Shown here one piece after another: positions 34,431 to 42,558 of a DNA stretch of 64,000 nucleotides. Each line of letters starts with the position of its first letter. Positions within the stretch are counted from its first letter, which is position 1. A model generated the notes under the pieces. That model saw only the letters and a program-made list of their open reading frames with translations, was not told the DNA's origin and did not search any database. The stretch is from SCUB01 sp041918675. GTDB taxonomy: Bacteria; Pseudomonadota; Alphaproteobacteria; Rhizobiales; Xanthobacteraceae. Location: assembly GCA_041918675.1 (NCBI GenBank), contig JAYRVF010000011.1, forward strand, positions 186,001 to 250,000, in the 5' to 3' direction. The position numbers were made by a program, and so were the translations under genes.

Positions 34431-35369
34431 TCAGACCGCCCCGGCGCGCGGGGGAGCGCGGCGCGACATGGCCGCGGCGCTTTCCGCCCGCGCGATCGCC
34501 CCAGGGGAAGCATAGTCCGGCGAAGCAAAGTCCGGCGTAGCGGAGTCCGGCGACGCAAGATCCGGCAAGGCGTGATCGGGCGATGTCGGATCGGAATTGG
34601 CGCGGTCGGACGGCGCGAGCGCGTTGAGATATTCGCTCATTTCGGCGAGCGTCGAAAAGCGCATCACGCCCGCCGGCGTGGTCGCGACGATCGAGCCGTC
34701 CGAATAGAGCGAGTAGGACATGTCGTTGACATGGCCGGACGTGACCACGGTCGCCGACTGTTCCGCGGCGAGCGCCGCGGCGCGCGCGGCTCGGGCGCGG
34801 CGCAGGTCGTTCAGGCGCGGCATCACGACGGTGGAGGGCCAGGTCGCGTCCGCGTCGCGGTCGTTGTCATGGGCGGGCGCGTCATCGTCGGGCGTCGCCG
34901 CGCGCGGCGGCGCGAATTCGGGCGCGGCCAGATGGTTCGCATTCCTCCGCGCTTCCCGCCTTGCTTCCGGGCGCGGGTCGCGGTCCGCGTCAAAAGGGAG
35001 CGTGGTGGGATCCTTCCGCGGCGCCGTCTCGCGGGGCGGTCGCGCGTTTCGCGCGACATCGATCGGACGGACTTCGCCGCGCGCGGCCGCATGCCCGTCG
35101 CCACCGATCGCCGCGGCCATGGCGGCAAGGCTGGGCCGCGCGGGGATCGCGAGCGACTGGAAGTCGAGCAGCTCGCCGATGCGCCGCAACTCGCGCACCG
35201 TCTGCGTCAACGCGAACAGGATGACGCCGCCGCCGAAGCCGATCGTGCCGGAAATCACGGAAGTATGGCCGAAGGCCGCGTCACGGATGGCGTAGCCGAA
35301 AACCATGGCCACGATGCCGGCGATGGCGAGCAGAACGCTGGCGAGCCGCAGCAGGATCATCGCCGTCAT
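34431..35369 (-). CDS. Membrane-anchored protein of unknown function with xPDxA repeats
   Basis: A 312-residue product with two N-terminal membrane helices (MILLRLASVLLAIAGIVAMVFGYAI and VISGTIGFGGGVILFALTQ), a long charged, disordered middle and a short conserved-looking module near residue 220-255 (DMSYSLYSDGSIVATTPAGVMRFSTLAEMSEYLN). The tail carries five pentapeptide repeats of the form xPDxA. Its ATG overlaps the stop codon of the upstream AraC gene (ATGA), so the two are translationally coupled. I do not recognise the family by name; the SLYSDGSI module occurs in other Rhizobiales membrane proteins as far as I recall. Confidence 0.7.
   Translation of the reverse strand: MTAMILLRLASVLLAIAGIVAMVFGYAIRDAAFGHTSVISGTIGFGGGVILFALTQTVRELRRIGELLDFQSLAIPARPSLAAMAAAIGGDGHAAARGEVRPIDVARNARPPRETAPRKDPTTLPFDADRDPRPEARREARRNANHLAAPEFAPPRAATPDDDAPAHDNDRDADATWPSTVVMPRLNDLRRARAARAAALAAEQSATVVTSGHVNDMSYSLYSDGSIVATTPAGVMRFSTLAEMSEYLNALAPSDRANSDPTSPDHALPDLASPDSATPDFASPDYASPGAIARAESAAAMSRRAPPRAGAV
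34509..34583. repeat. 15-bp in-frame tandem repeat, 5 copies
   Basis: Five 15-bp units of the type AGCATAGTCCGGCGA (with AGCAAAGTCCGGCGT, AGCGGAGTCCGGCGA and two more diverged copies) lie in the 3' part of the membrane protein gene and encode the pentapeptide pattern SPDYA/SPDFA/TPDSA/SPDLA/LPDHA-like on the minus strand. Confidence 0.85.
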
Positions 35370-36400
35370 TCCATTTGCGCGAACCACTCGGCCATGTCGG
35401 CCGGGCTGCCGTCGCGATCGCCCGTGCGCGGCGCGCGCTGGCGCGTTTCGGAAGGGGCTTCGCCGAACTGGCGGGAGAAATCGCGCGCGAAATCGCCGAG
35501 GTGCCAGAAGCCGTTCTTCAGCGCGACCGATTTGATCAGCTTGTCGGGCGAGGCGCCCGCGAGCTCCTGATAGGCCATCCACAACCGGCGCGTCTTGAGA
35601 TAGCGCGTGAAGCTCATGCCGCGGATCGAGACCACGACATTGTGCAGCTTGCGCATCGAAACGCCGGCCGCGTCGGCGACTTCCTTGAGATAGATCGAGC
35701 GTCCGCGATTTTCGGCGATGAAGGCGTCGACCCGCTCCATCACCGGCAACGCGTCGGAAGCGGAGAAATTCCAGCGGAAGAAGCGCTCCTGCGCGCCGCG
35801 CAGCATCGCGTCGACCCAGTCGACGTGACGGGTCGCCGGGGCCAGACGATCGTTGAAGGACGCGACCGCGCCCGGCTCGCCCTGGCCGAGGAAGATCGCG
35901 CGCGTCGCCTTGCGCAGATGTCCGAGCGAGACCGCGTCGATGAGGCGGACTTCCGGGCTCGTGTCCGAATTGTCCCAGCCGTAGCGGTTGGCGTCGAAGG
36001 AAATGCAGCCCATCGCCGTCGGCGCGGCGTCGCGCATCAGGATGCGCCCGCGCGGATGGGCGAGGATCAGATGCGAGGGCTGCATCTGATTTCCGTTGAC
36101 GACCGCGCCGTAGCGGTCGGTCATCGGAAAGATGATCGAGCATCGACCCTCGCGCGCGCGCAGGTCGATCATCGCCGGCGGCAACTCGCACACCGTCACC
36201 TCGAACGACCCGCTCTTGGCGCTCGCGCAAACGCTCTGGTGCGGCAGATGGCGCAACGGCAGAATCGTGCAGTCCATGCCCGCGAAGGTCGCGGTGGACG
36301 CGTCGATCTGCTGGGACACTCGGAATCCCTCGGGCATGGTTCGCGCGATGACGTTTATCGCGGGCTCGGAAGCCCGGTTGGCGAAAGTCTGTACGTCCAC
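35366..36400 (-). CDS. AraC-family transcriptional regulator
   Basis: A 344-residue regulator with an N-terminal ligand/sensor half of cupin-like type (PMTDRYGAVVNGNQMQPSHLILAHPRG) and a C-terminal two-helix-turn-helix DNA-binding domain (MERVDAFIAENRGRSIYLKEVADAAGVSMRKLHNVV ... FTRYLKTRRLWMAYQEL ... VALKNGFWHLGDFARDFSRQFGEAPSETRQR, read in pieces). The start is a GTG preceded by GAGGGAAA. Its stop overlaps the start of the membrane protein gene by 4 bp. The target genes and ligand are unknown. Confidence 0.88.
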   Translation of the reverse strand: MDVQTFANRASEPAINVIARTMPEGFRVSQQIDASTATFAGMDCTILPLRHLPHQSVCASAKSGSFEVTVCELPPAMIDLRAREGRCSIIFPMTDRYGAVVNGNQMQPSHLILAHPRGRILMRDAAPTAMGCISFDANRYGWDNSDTSPEVRLIDAVSLGHLRKATRAIFLGQGEPGAVASFNDRLAPATRHVDWVDAMLRGAQERFFRWNFSASDALPVMERVDAFIAENRGRSIYLKEVADAAGVSMRKLHNVVVSIRGMSFTRYLKTRRLWMAYQELAGASPDKLIKSVALKNGFWHLGDFARDFSRQFGEAPSETRQRAPRTGDRDGSPADMAEWFAQME

Positions 36401-36872
36401 GGCTGTTTCCCTCGCACATACGCATTGGAGGAGCTGAACTGGATCGATTCACATTCGATCGGCGCGGGAACGATTGCATTTGTTCGAGCGCGTCTGACGC
36501 GAGGATCGATCAACTCCAGAAATGCGAATCGTGCGGGAAAGTCATGTGCCGTTGGTCACCTCACACGTGTGAATAAAGTCACTGCACCCGCAACCTCATT
36601 AAGGGCGGTTTTTTCGCACACCCACTTTCTCGTTGAATGTCGGGGATCGGCTGCCTGTCGCGCGGCCGCGCGTCGATTGGGCGCACTCGAAATCGGAGAG
36701 TTGTCGGCGATAGGACCGAAAAGGTAACCGCGCCTTTGTTTCAAAAGCCTCCGCGACTGTTGTGGGGGCGCCCGTGCCTGTGGCAAATGACTTCGGAACC
36801 AGTCGCGACTAGCTGGATCCGTGGCGCTCCGCGAGGCGCCGGCGACCGATTGTTGAACGATGCCAGGGGCGG
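36401..36872. other. Divergent intergenic region with 12-bp palindrome
   Basis: The 472-bp gap between the AraC gene and the histidine kinase gene is AT-richer than its flanks. It holds a perfect palindrome TCACACGTGTGA (36561-36572), a candidate operator, followed by a GGCGGTTTTTTCG stretch. No gene or structured RNA is evident. Confidence 0.45.
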
Positions 36873-38357
36873 GTGACGCGGCCGATGGATGTGGACGAGG
36901 AATTGCGCTGCCTGATCGAGCGGGGCCATCTCGGCCTCGGGATCATCGCGGCCGATCGCGGCGTGATCGCGCGCCGGGGCGCGCTTTCGGCGTGGCTGCC
37001 GGCGGAAGGGAGCGACTGCTGCGCCAGCGCCGTCCTCACCGGAATGGAGGACGAACTCGCCGCGCTCGCCAAGGGCGTCCGCGCGACGATCGAACTTCCG
37101 GGCATTCAGCTCATCGAGACGGCGGGCGCCGCGCCCATGACCGTGACGATCGCCTGGATCGCCGACGCGTCGCATTTCGTCGCCATGACCACGCCGGAGG
37201 TCGGCGCCCGCCACGTTGAAACGCTTCTGATCGGCGAGCGGCGCACGCGGCGTCTCATCGAAGAGCAGCTTGCCGCCGGCAACCGGCGCATCGCCATCGA
37301 GCAGGCGCGCTACCGCGAGATCGTCGAAACGGTCGACGATTTCGTGCTGCGCCTACGGACCGACCGTTCGGTCGTTTTCGTCAACCGCCGCTTCGTCGAA
37401 TTCACGGGGCGCGACCAGACCGAGCTGATCGGGCGGCCGATCGCCGAGCTTGCCGGCGGCGAGGGCGAGAACGCGCGCTGGGAGAAGGCGCTGGCGAGCG
37501 CCACGCCATCCTCCTTCGAGCAGGAACTCACGGACCGGAACGGGCTCGCCCGCCGCGTCTGGTGGCACGTCCAGAGTCTCGACAATGGCGGCGACAGCGA
37601 GTTCCAACTGGTCGGGCGCGACGTGACCATCATCCATCAGTTGCGCCGCGCGGTCGCGGCGGCGGAAGCCGAGGCGCGCGCCGCGGCTGTCGCCAATGAA
37701 CGGTTGCGCATGGCGCGCGACCTTCACGATACGCTGGCGCACTCGCTGGTGGCGCTGCACGCGCAGATCCGGTTGATGCGCGCGCTTCTCAAGAACGCGC
37801 CGGAGCGGATGGCCGAGGTGCTGGGGCAGGCGGAGACGGCGGCGGCCGAGGGCGTGGCGCGCGCGCGCGCGGCCATCCTCGACATTCGCGAGCGTCAGGA
37901 CGCCGAGGACGATCCGGTCCGCAATCTGCGCGACATGGCGGCGGCCTTCGCGGCGCGCGCCGGCATCGCGGCGGAGGTCGAGAGCGGCGCAGGGCGGTTG
38001 GGCGTCTCGCCTGGCGTCAGGCAAGCCCTGTTGCGGATCGCCGAGGAGGCGCTGCGCAATGTGGAGCGTCACGCGAACGCGACGCATGTCGACCTGCGCG
38101 TGGACCTTCTCGCCGATGGGCGCTCGGTCAGCCTGGTCATCGCCGACGACGGCGTGGGGTTCGATCCCTCGCTGCGCAAACCCGGGCATTACGGGCTCGT
38201 CGGAATCGAGGAGCAGGCGCGCGCGGTCGGCGGCAGCCACGCGATCGAAAGCGCGCCGGGCAGGGGAACGCGGCTTCGCGTCCTGCTGCCGGTTGACACG
38301 GCCGCCGGACGGGATCCAAGTTCATCGACCGATGCTGAAAGGACGCGCACGCCATGA
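36873..38357 (+). CDS. NarL/DesK-type sensor histidine kinase (PAS domain, HisKA_3)
   Basis: A cytoplasmic-looking 494-residue sensor kinase with no clear membrane helix. The order is an unassigned N-terminal region to about residue 115, a coiled segment, a PAS domain (YREIVETVDDFVLRLRTDRSVVFVNRRFVEFTG, about 147-255), the HisKA_3 dimerisation box with the phosphoaccepting His in RDLHDTLAHSLVALH (H285), and a GHKL ATPase domain (EEALRNVERHANATHVDL, IADDGVGFDPS, GLVGIEEQA, GRGTRLRVLLP). The start may be the GTG at 36873 or the ATG at 36885. It overlaps the response-regulator gene by 4 bp (ATGA). The signal is unknown. Confidence 0.9.
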   Translation: MTRPMDVDEELRCLIERGHLGLGIIAADRGVIARRGALSAWLPAEGSDCCASAVLTGMEDELAALAKGVRATIELPGIQLIETAGAAPMTVTIAWIADASHFVAMTTPEVGARHVETLLIGERRTRRLIEEQLAAGNRRIAIEQARYREIVETVDDFVLRLRTDRSVVFVNRRFVEFTGRDQTELIGRPIAELAGGEGENARWEKALASATPSSFEQELTDRNGLARRVWWHVQSLDNGGDSEFQLVGRDVTIIHQLRRAVAAAEAEARAAAVANERLRMARDLHDTLAHSLVALHAQIRLMRALLKNAPERMAEVLGQAETAAAEGVARARAAILDIRERQDAEDDPVRNLRDMAAAFAARAGIAAEVESGAGRLGVSPGVRQALLRIAEEALRNVERHANATHVDLRVDLLADGRSVSLVIADDGVGFDPSLRKPGHYGLVGIEEQARAVGGSHAIESAPGRGTRLRVLLPVDTAAGRDPSSSTDAERTRTP

Positions 38358-39118
38358 TGGCGGAGGCCGGCAAGAGCAACACTGGCAACACTGACAACAC
38401 CGGCAGCGCGAGCAGCAAGGGCAAGAAGCAGGCCCCGGCTGACGCCAGGCGCGCGGATGCGACGCCCGCGCGCGTGATGATCGCCGAGGATCAGCCGATC
38501 GTTCGCCAGGCGCTTTCCGAATTGCTCGCGCTCGAGCCCGGCATCACGGTGGTGGCGAGCGCGGCCGATGGCGAGGAGGCGATCCAGCGCGCGCGGGCGT
38601 TCAAGCCCGACGTCGTGCTGATGGATATCCAGATGCCCCGGCTCGACGGCATCGCGGCGACCCGGCGGGTTCTCGCCGAGCTGCCCGCCACCAAGATCAT
38701 CGTGCTGACGACCTTCGACACCGACGACAAGGTGTTCGCCGCGATCAGCGCCGGCGCGACCGGTTACCTGCTCAAGGACGCCGAGGTCGCCGAGATCGTC
38801 GCGGCGATCCGCGCCGCCATGCGCGACGAGCCGCATCTGTCGCCCGAGATCGCGCGCAAGATCGTGACGGAGTTCCGCCGGATGCGGCCGGGCTCGCCCG
38901 GTTCCGATGTCGGCGCGGTCGCGAGCGAAGCCCTCAACGAACGCGAGAACGCGATCCTGGCGCTGATCGCCGAGGGGCGCTCCAACGCCGAGATCGCGAC
39001 CGCGCTCGCGCTCGCCGAGGGGACGGTCAAGAACTACGTCAGCCGCATCCTGGAAAAGCTGCATCTGAAGAACAGGACCGAGCTCGCCACAAGGGCGCTC
39101 CGCGGCCAGATCAAATAG
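38354..39118 (+). CDS. NarL/FixJ-family response regulator
   Basis: The partner of the upstream kinase. The 254-residue protein has a ~38-residue polar N-terminal extension (Asn/Thr/Gly/Lys-rich), a receiver domain with the phosphoacceptor Asp in VVLMDIQMPRLDG (D91), LTTFDTDD and LLKDAE, and a LuxR-type helix-turn-helix (LNERENAILALIAEGRSNAEIATALALAEGTVKNYVSRILEKLHLKNRTELA, read in pieces). It ends 186 bp before the coiled-coil gene of the GTPase unit; control of that unit by this pair is possible but not shown. Confidence 0.92.
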   Translation: MMAEAGKSNTGNTDNTGSASSKGKKQAPADARRADATPARVMIAEDQPIVRQALSELLALEPGITVVASAADGEEAIQRARAFKPDVVLMDIQMPRLDGIAATRRVLAELPATKIIVLTTFDTDDKVFAAISAGATGYLLKDAEVAEIVAAIRAAMRDEPHLSPEIARKIVTEFRRMRPGSPGSDVGAVASEALNERENAILALIAEGRSNAEIATALALAEGTVKNYVSRILEKLHLKNRTELATRALRGQIK

Positions 39119-39304
39119 CCATCCCGGCGTTAACTTGTTTGAAATGAAGGCTGAATGCACCCTTTCGCGGCAGCCGGGAGTTCGATATTTTGAGGCACGA
39201 GGGAAGCGGCGGAACGGCCGGTTCGAGAAGCCAAGACGCACGGACAGGCGACTGGCTTGGCGAATGTGGGGCGCGAGACCGGCGCTTCCTGGAATGGGGA
39301 CACC

Positions 39305-39637
39305 ATGGCGCGTACCGAACAGATTGAAAAGTTGCCGAAGATGACAAACGGAGCCGGCGAGGCCAACACCATCGAACAGGTGCGCGAGCTTCTGTTCGGC
39401 GGCGCCAAGCGCTCGATCGAGCAGCACCTCGCCGATGTCGAGGTCAAGCTCGACGCGCGGATCAGCGAGCTGCGCGCCGACCTGCTCGATCGCCTGGCCA
39501 CGCTGGAGGCGCGCCTCGTCGACGCGCAGCGCCACGAGGAGAGCGAACGCGGCACCGCGATCCGCGACATCGGCACGGCCATCGCCGATCTCGGCGCGAC
39601 CATCAGTAATCTCGGCGCGAGCCGCGCGGGACGCTGA
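39305..39637 (+). CDS. Small coiled-coil protein of the GTPase unit
   Basis: A soluble 110-residue protein with heptad-like helices from about residue 20 to 80 (IEQHLADVEVKLDARI, LRADLLDRLATLEARLVDAQ). An N-terminal segment TIEQVRELLFGGA resembles EIDQLKKLLFQPE at the N-terminus of the next gene product, which suggests a shared binding element. The ATG at 39305 is taken as the start (MARTEQIEKLPK). It ends 2 bp before the OmpA-like gene, so co-translation is likely. No known family is recognised. Confidence 0.75.
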   Translation: MARTEQIEKLPKMTNGAGEANTIEQVRELLFGGAKRSIEQHLADVEVKLDARISELRADLLDRLATLEARLVDAQRHEESERGTAIRDIGTAIADLGATISNLGASRAGR

Positions 39638-39639
39638 CG

Positions 39640-41454
39640 ATGCCTCCGGTCGTCGCGCAAACGGGCGGCGAAATCGACCAGCTAAAGAAGCTCCTCTTTC
39701 AGCCGGAGGAGGAACGCCTCGCGGCGGTGCAGGCGACCGTCGACGCGCTCAACCAGCGCCTCGGCACGCCGGCGCGGCTGGAAGCGGCGACCGCCGAGGT
39801 CATCGTCGAGGCGCTGCGGCGCGCGGAGATCGAACAGCCGCGCGCGATGGCGAACGCGCTCGCGCCCTTGGTGATCGGAGCGATCCGCAACGAGATCCGC
39901 AACTCGCGCGACATGATGGTGGAAGCGCTCTACCCGATCACCGGACGCCTGGTGAGCGCGGCGGTGGCCAACGCCTTCCGCGAGCTCGTCGTCGTGCTGC
40001 AGCGGCGGATCGACGCGGTCACCTCGGCGCGGCAGTGGCGCTGGCGCGCGCGCGCCTGGATGACGGGACGTTCGGTGAGCGAGATCGCGCTCGCCGAGCT
40101 CGGCGGCTTCCGCATCAACCGCCTGCTGCTGATCGAGCGCGGCAGCGGCCGGCTGCTCGCGAGTTGGCACACCGGGCCGGAGACGGACCAGGCCCCCGAA
40201 CTTCTCAGCGGCATGATCGCCGCGATCACCGACTTCTCGGTGCACGCGCTGGCGGGGACCGGCGAGCTGCGCACGCTCGATTTCGGCGGCCGCGAGGTCG
40301 TGCTGCGCGCCTCGCCGCGCACCATCGTCGCGGCCGAATGCGCGGGCGTGCTGACGCCGGAAGGCAACGCCAAGATCGACGAGGCCTTTCTCAAGCTGGT
40401 CGACGGCATCGATCACGGACGGCCGGTCGACGAGGCCGCGCTCGCCAATCTCGCCGACGCGTTGCAGCCGGCCGAGGTCGCGCCGAAGCCGAGCCGGACG
40501 AGCATGATCGTGCTCGGCGGCGTCGCCGCGGCCGCGGTCGCGGCCATGGTCTGGCTGGCGACGCAGGCGGTGCTGCATTGGCGTTTCGAGACGCGGGTGA
40601 CGGCCGCGCTGGCGTCGGTGACGGCCTCGGAGCCGACGCTGCGGGCATTTCCCTTCGATCTTGATTTCAAGCACGCCGAGAAGACGGTGTTGCTGCGCGG
40701 CGTGCATCCGGCCGCGACCGATCCGGAGACCATTCTCGCGCCGGTCAGGCGCGCGGCATCGCCCTACAAATTCGAGGCGATGCTCGCCCCGGTGATCGCG
40801 CCGCCGCAGCTCAGCGCGGCCGAGCAGGCGCTGGCGCGGCGAACCGAATCCGCGGCGGCGGGCATTCAAAGCAAGGTCGGCGAACTCGAAAACAAGCTCG
40901 CCGCGCGCGAGGCCGAGCTCGAATCCAATTTGCAGGCCGCGCGCGCGATCGAGCGCAACGCCAATTCGCTGGTGGCGCGCGTCGCCGAGCTTGAGGCGCG
41001 GCTGCGGACGATGCGGGCGGTGGAGGACGAAACCAAGCCGCTTGCCGCTCGGCTCGCCGAGATCGAGGCGCGCGCGGCCTCGCCCGAGGCGCGGCTGTCG
41101 CGCTTCATCGCGAGTTCGGCCATCTTCTTCGCCCACACCGAGCACGCCATCGACATGCCCGGCGCCGGGCGCGCGCTCGACGAGGCGGCCGAGATCCTGC
41201 GCGGCAACAATTTGCGCCTGCGCGTGGTCGGCTACGCCGACTCCACCGGCGGCGCGGAAAGCAATCTGCAATTGTCGCGCAAGCGCGCCGAAGCGGTCGC
41301 GGCCGCGCTGGTCGAGCGCGGCGTCGAGCGGAGCCGGCTCGTCATCGTCTCGCGCGGCGCCACGGGCCCCATCTCCGACGCGCGCACGCAGGCGGCCTCG
41401 GCCAACCGCCGCGTCGTCTTCGAGCGTGTGTACAACGCCGAAGTCGAGCCCTGA
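39640..41454 (+). CDS. Membrane-spanning OmpA-like scaffold of the GTPase unit
   Basis: The 604-residue protein has an N-terminal helical segment with EIDQLKKLLF (residues 11-20), an alpha/beta region at about 140-260 (INRLLLIERGSGRLLASWHTG ... LRTLDFGGREVVLRASP) that resembles roadblock/longin-type folds, one membrane helix at about 289-311 (MIVLGGVAAAAVAAMVWLA), a coiled coil at about 392-483, and a C-terminal OmpA-like domain at about 487-598 (RVVGYADSTGG, NLQLSRKRAEAVAAAL, ANRRVVFE). The lack of a signal peptide and the internal helix place the N-terminal 290 residues in the cytoplasm and the OmpA domain in the periplasm. The stop overlaps the GTPase start by 1 bp. A role linking the GTPase to the wall is inferred. 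Confidence 0.82.
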   Translation: MPPVVAQTGGEIDQLKKLLFQPEEERLAAVQATVDALNQRLGTPARLEAATAEVIVEALRRAEIEQPRAMANALAPLVIGAIRNEIRNSRDMMVEALYPITGRLVSAAVANAFRELVVVLQRRIDAVTSARQWRWRARAWMTGRSVSEIALAELGGFRINRLLLIERGSGRLLASWHTGPETDQAPELLSGMIAAITDFSVHALAGTGELRTLDFGGREVVLRASPRTIVAAECAGVLTPEGNAKIDEAFLKLVDGIDHGRPVDEAALANLADALQPAEVAPKPSRTSMIVLGGVAAAAVAAMVWLATQAVLHWRFETRVTAALASVTASEPTLRAFPFDLDFKHAEKTVLLRGVHPAATDPETILAPVRRAASPYKFEAMLAPVIAPPQLSAAEQALARRTESAAAGIQSKVGELENKLAAREAELESNLQAARAIERNANSLVARVAELEARLRTMRAVEDETKPLAARLAEIEARAASPEARLSRFIASSAIFFAHTEHAIDMPGAGRALDEAAEILRGNNLRLRVVGYADSTGGAESNLQLSRKRAEAVAAALVERGVERSRLVIVSRGATGPISDARTQAASANRRVVFERVYNAEVEP

Positions 41455-41957
41455 TGCGCTCGGCCAAGGTCATGCTGCTCGGCGAGATGGGCGTGGGCAA
41501 GACTTCCATCGCCCACCGCTTCGCCTTCAACCGCTTCCGGACCGACTACAAGACGACGATCGGCGTCGAACTGTTCACCCATGACGTGACGGTCGAGGCC
41601 GGCGGCGGGACCGAGACGCTGCGCCTCGTGCTGTGGGACACCGACGGCGATTTCGGCCAGCGCATCTTCGACACCGTCTATGTGACCGGCGCGTCGGCCG
41701 CGCTGGTGATCGCCGACGCGTCGCGCCCGCCGACCGTCGCGCATATGAACGCGCTGCTGCGCTCCTTCGAGGAGCGCTTTCCCGGACGCCCCGCCAAGGC
41801 CATCGTCAACAAGATCGACCTCATCGAGGGAGGCGCGTCCGCCTTCGTCGACCCCGACATCCGCCGCGAGGACGTTGTTTTCACCAGCGCGCGGACCGGC
41901 GAGGGCGTGGCGCGCGCTTTCGACGACCTTGCCGCGACCGTTCTGCGCCGCGTCTGA
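41454..41957 (+). CDS. Rab/Ras-like small GTPase
   Basis: A 167-residue single-domain G protein. All five G boxes are visible: G1 GEMGVGKTS (residues 10-18), G2 within YKTTIGVEL (Thr34/35), G3 WDTDGDF (61-67), G4 NKID (119-122) and G5 TSA (144-146). The sequence TTIGVEL and LRLVLWDT strongly resemble eukaryotic Rab/Ras proteins, more than typical bacterial Era/Der GTPases. The position of the catalytic Gln after the DxxG box is occupied by other residues (DTDGDFGQ), so intrinsic hydrolysis may be low or need a partner. No lipidation signal is seen at the C-terminus. Translationally coupled to the OmpA-like gene; cytoplasmic switch of that complex by inference. Confidence 0.9.
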   Translation: MRSAKVMLLGEMGVGKTSIAHRFAFNRFRTDYKTTIGVELFTHDVTVEAGGGTETLRLVLWDTDGDFGQRIFDTVYVTGASAALVIADASRPPTVAHMNALLRSFEERFPGRPAKAIVNKIDLIEGGASAFVDPDIRREDVVFTSARTGEGVARAFDDLAATVLRRV

Positions 41958-41961
41958 CGGA

Positions 41962-42231
41962 TCAGCGCCGCTGCTTGATCGGCACGCAGGCGCGCGTATG
42001 CTCCACGCCCGCCGACGTCAGCCGCGCGCCGGTGACCTGCTTGATCTGGCCGGCCGGACAACTGCCGTCGTCGACAAGCACGCGCTGGCCGAGGCGCAGT
42101 TCGCCTGCGGCGGGCTCGCGCGCGAGCTTCTGCGCAAGGGCGGAATTCGCCGCCGCGATCATGGCGCCCGCGGCGAGCAGCGCGGCGGCCGCCGATCGCC
42201 GCATCCGCATTCGGCGCGTCCTGAATTTCAT
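41962..42231 (-). CDS. Small secreted protein (DUF6719-like)
   Basis: An 89-residue product with an Arg-rich n-region and a signal peptide (SAAAALLAAGAMIAAANSALA), then a short mature domain with two cysteines (DDGSCPAGQIKQVTGARLTSAGVEHTRACVP). The CPAGQIKxVTG pattern recurs in small Rhizobiales secreted proteins of unknown function. AAGGATC precedes the ATG. It is convergent with the GTPase gene, with only 4 bp between stops. Confidence 0.7.
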   Translation of the reverse strand: MKFRTRRMRMRRSAAAALLAAGAMIAAANSALAQKLAREPAAGELRLGQRVLVDDGSCPAGQIKQVTGARLTSAGVEHTRACVPIKQRR

Positions 42232-42558
42232 CGCGATGATCCTTGCTCCGTCGCCTCGGCCGAGAATCTACGCGATTCCGTGGCGATCTTGTGGGCGAGG
42301 ACGGGAGCGCCGGTAGGTGGGCGAAGGGGATGGCGAGCGGAGTGGACGAGGGGAGTGAACGAGCGCGCGCGGCAGCCTTCAACCGGCCGCGCCCGCCGGC
42401 CTCAACCGCCCCGCGTCGCCGGCGCGTTAACCGGCCGCGTCCGGTCCGCAACGCAGCCATGCGAGACTGGGACGGGGCTTGGATCGCCCCGGTTTTGACT
42501 TATCTTTGTGCGATGCAGCATAATCTCGTGAAGGATTCGATTATTTAGCAGAACGGAC
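42232..42558. other. Intergenic region between divergent genes
   Basis: 327 bp separating the start of the small secreted protein gene and the start of the GNAT gene. It contains a promoter-like pair for the GNAT gene (separate entry). No RNA gene or repeat is evident. Confidence 0.4.
42495..42524 (+). promoter_or_regulatory. Sigma-70-like promoter of the GNAT gene
   Basis: TTGACT (42495-42500) and CATAAT (42519-42524) with an 18-bp spacer end 34 bp upstream of the GNAT start codon. This AT-rich patch stands out against the GC-rich surroundings. Confidence 0.55.

Noticed and set aside
34431..36479. A single 682-residue protein spanning the AraC region
   Set aside because: The first part is a shadow frame over the AraC gene; the membrane protein starts with its own ATG at 35369 overlapping the AraC stop.
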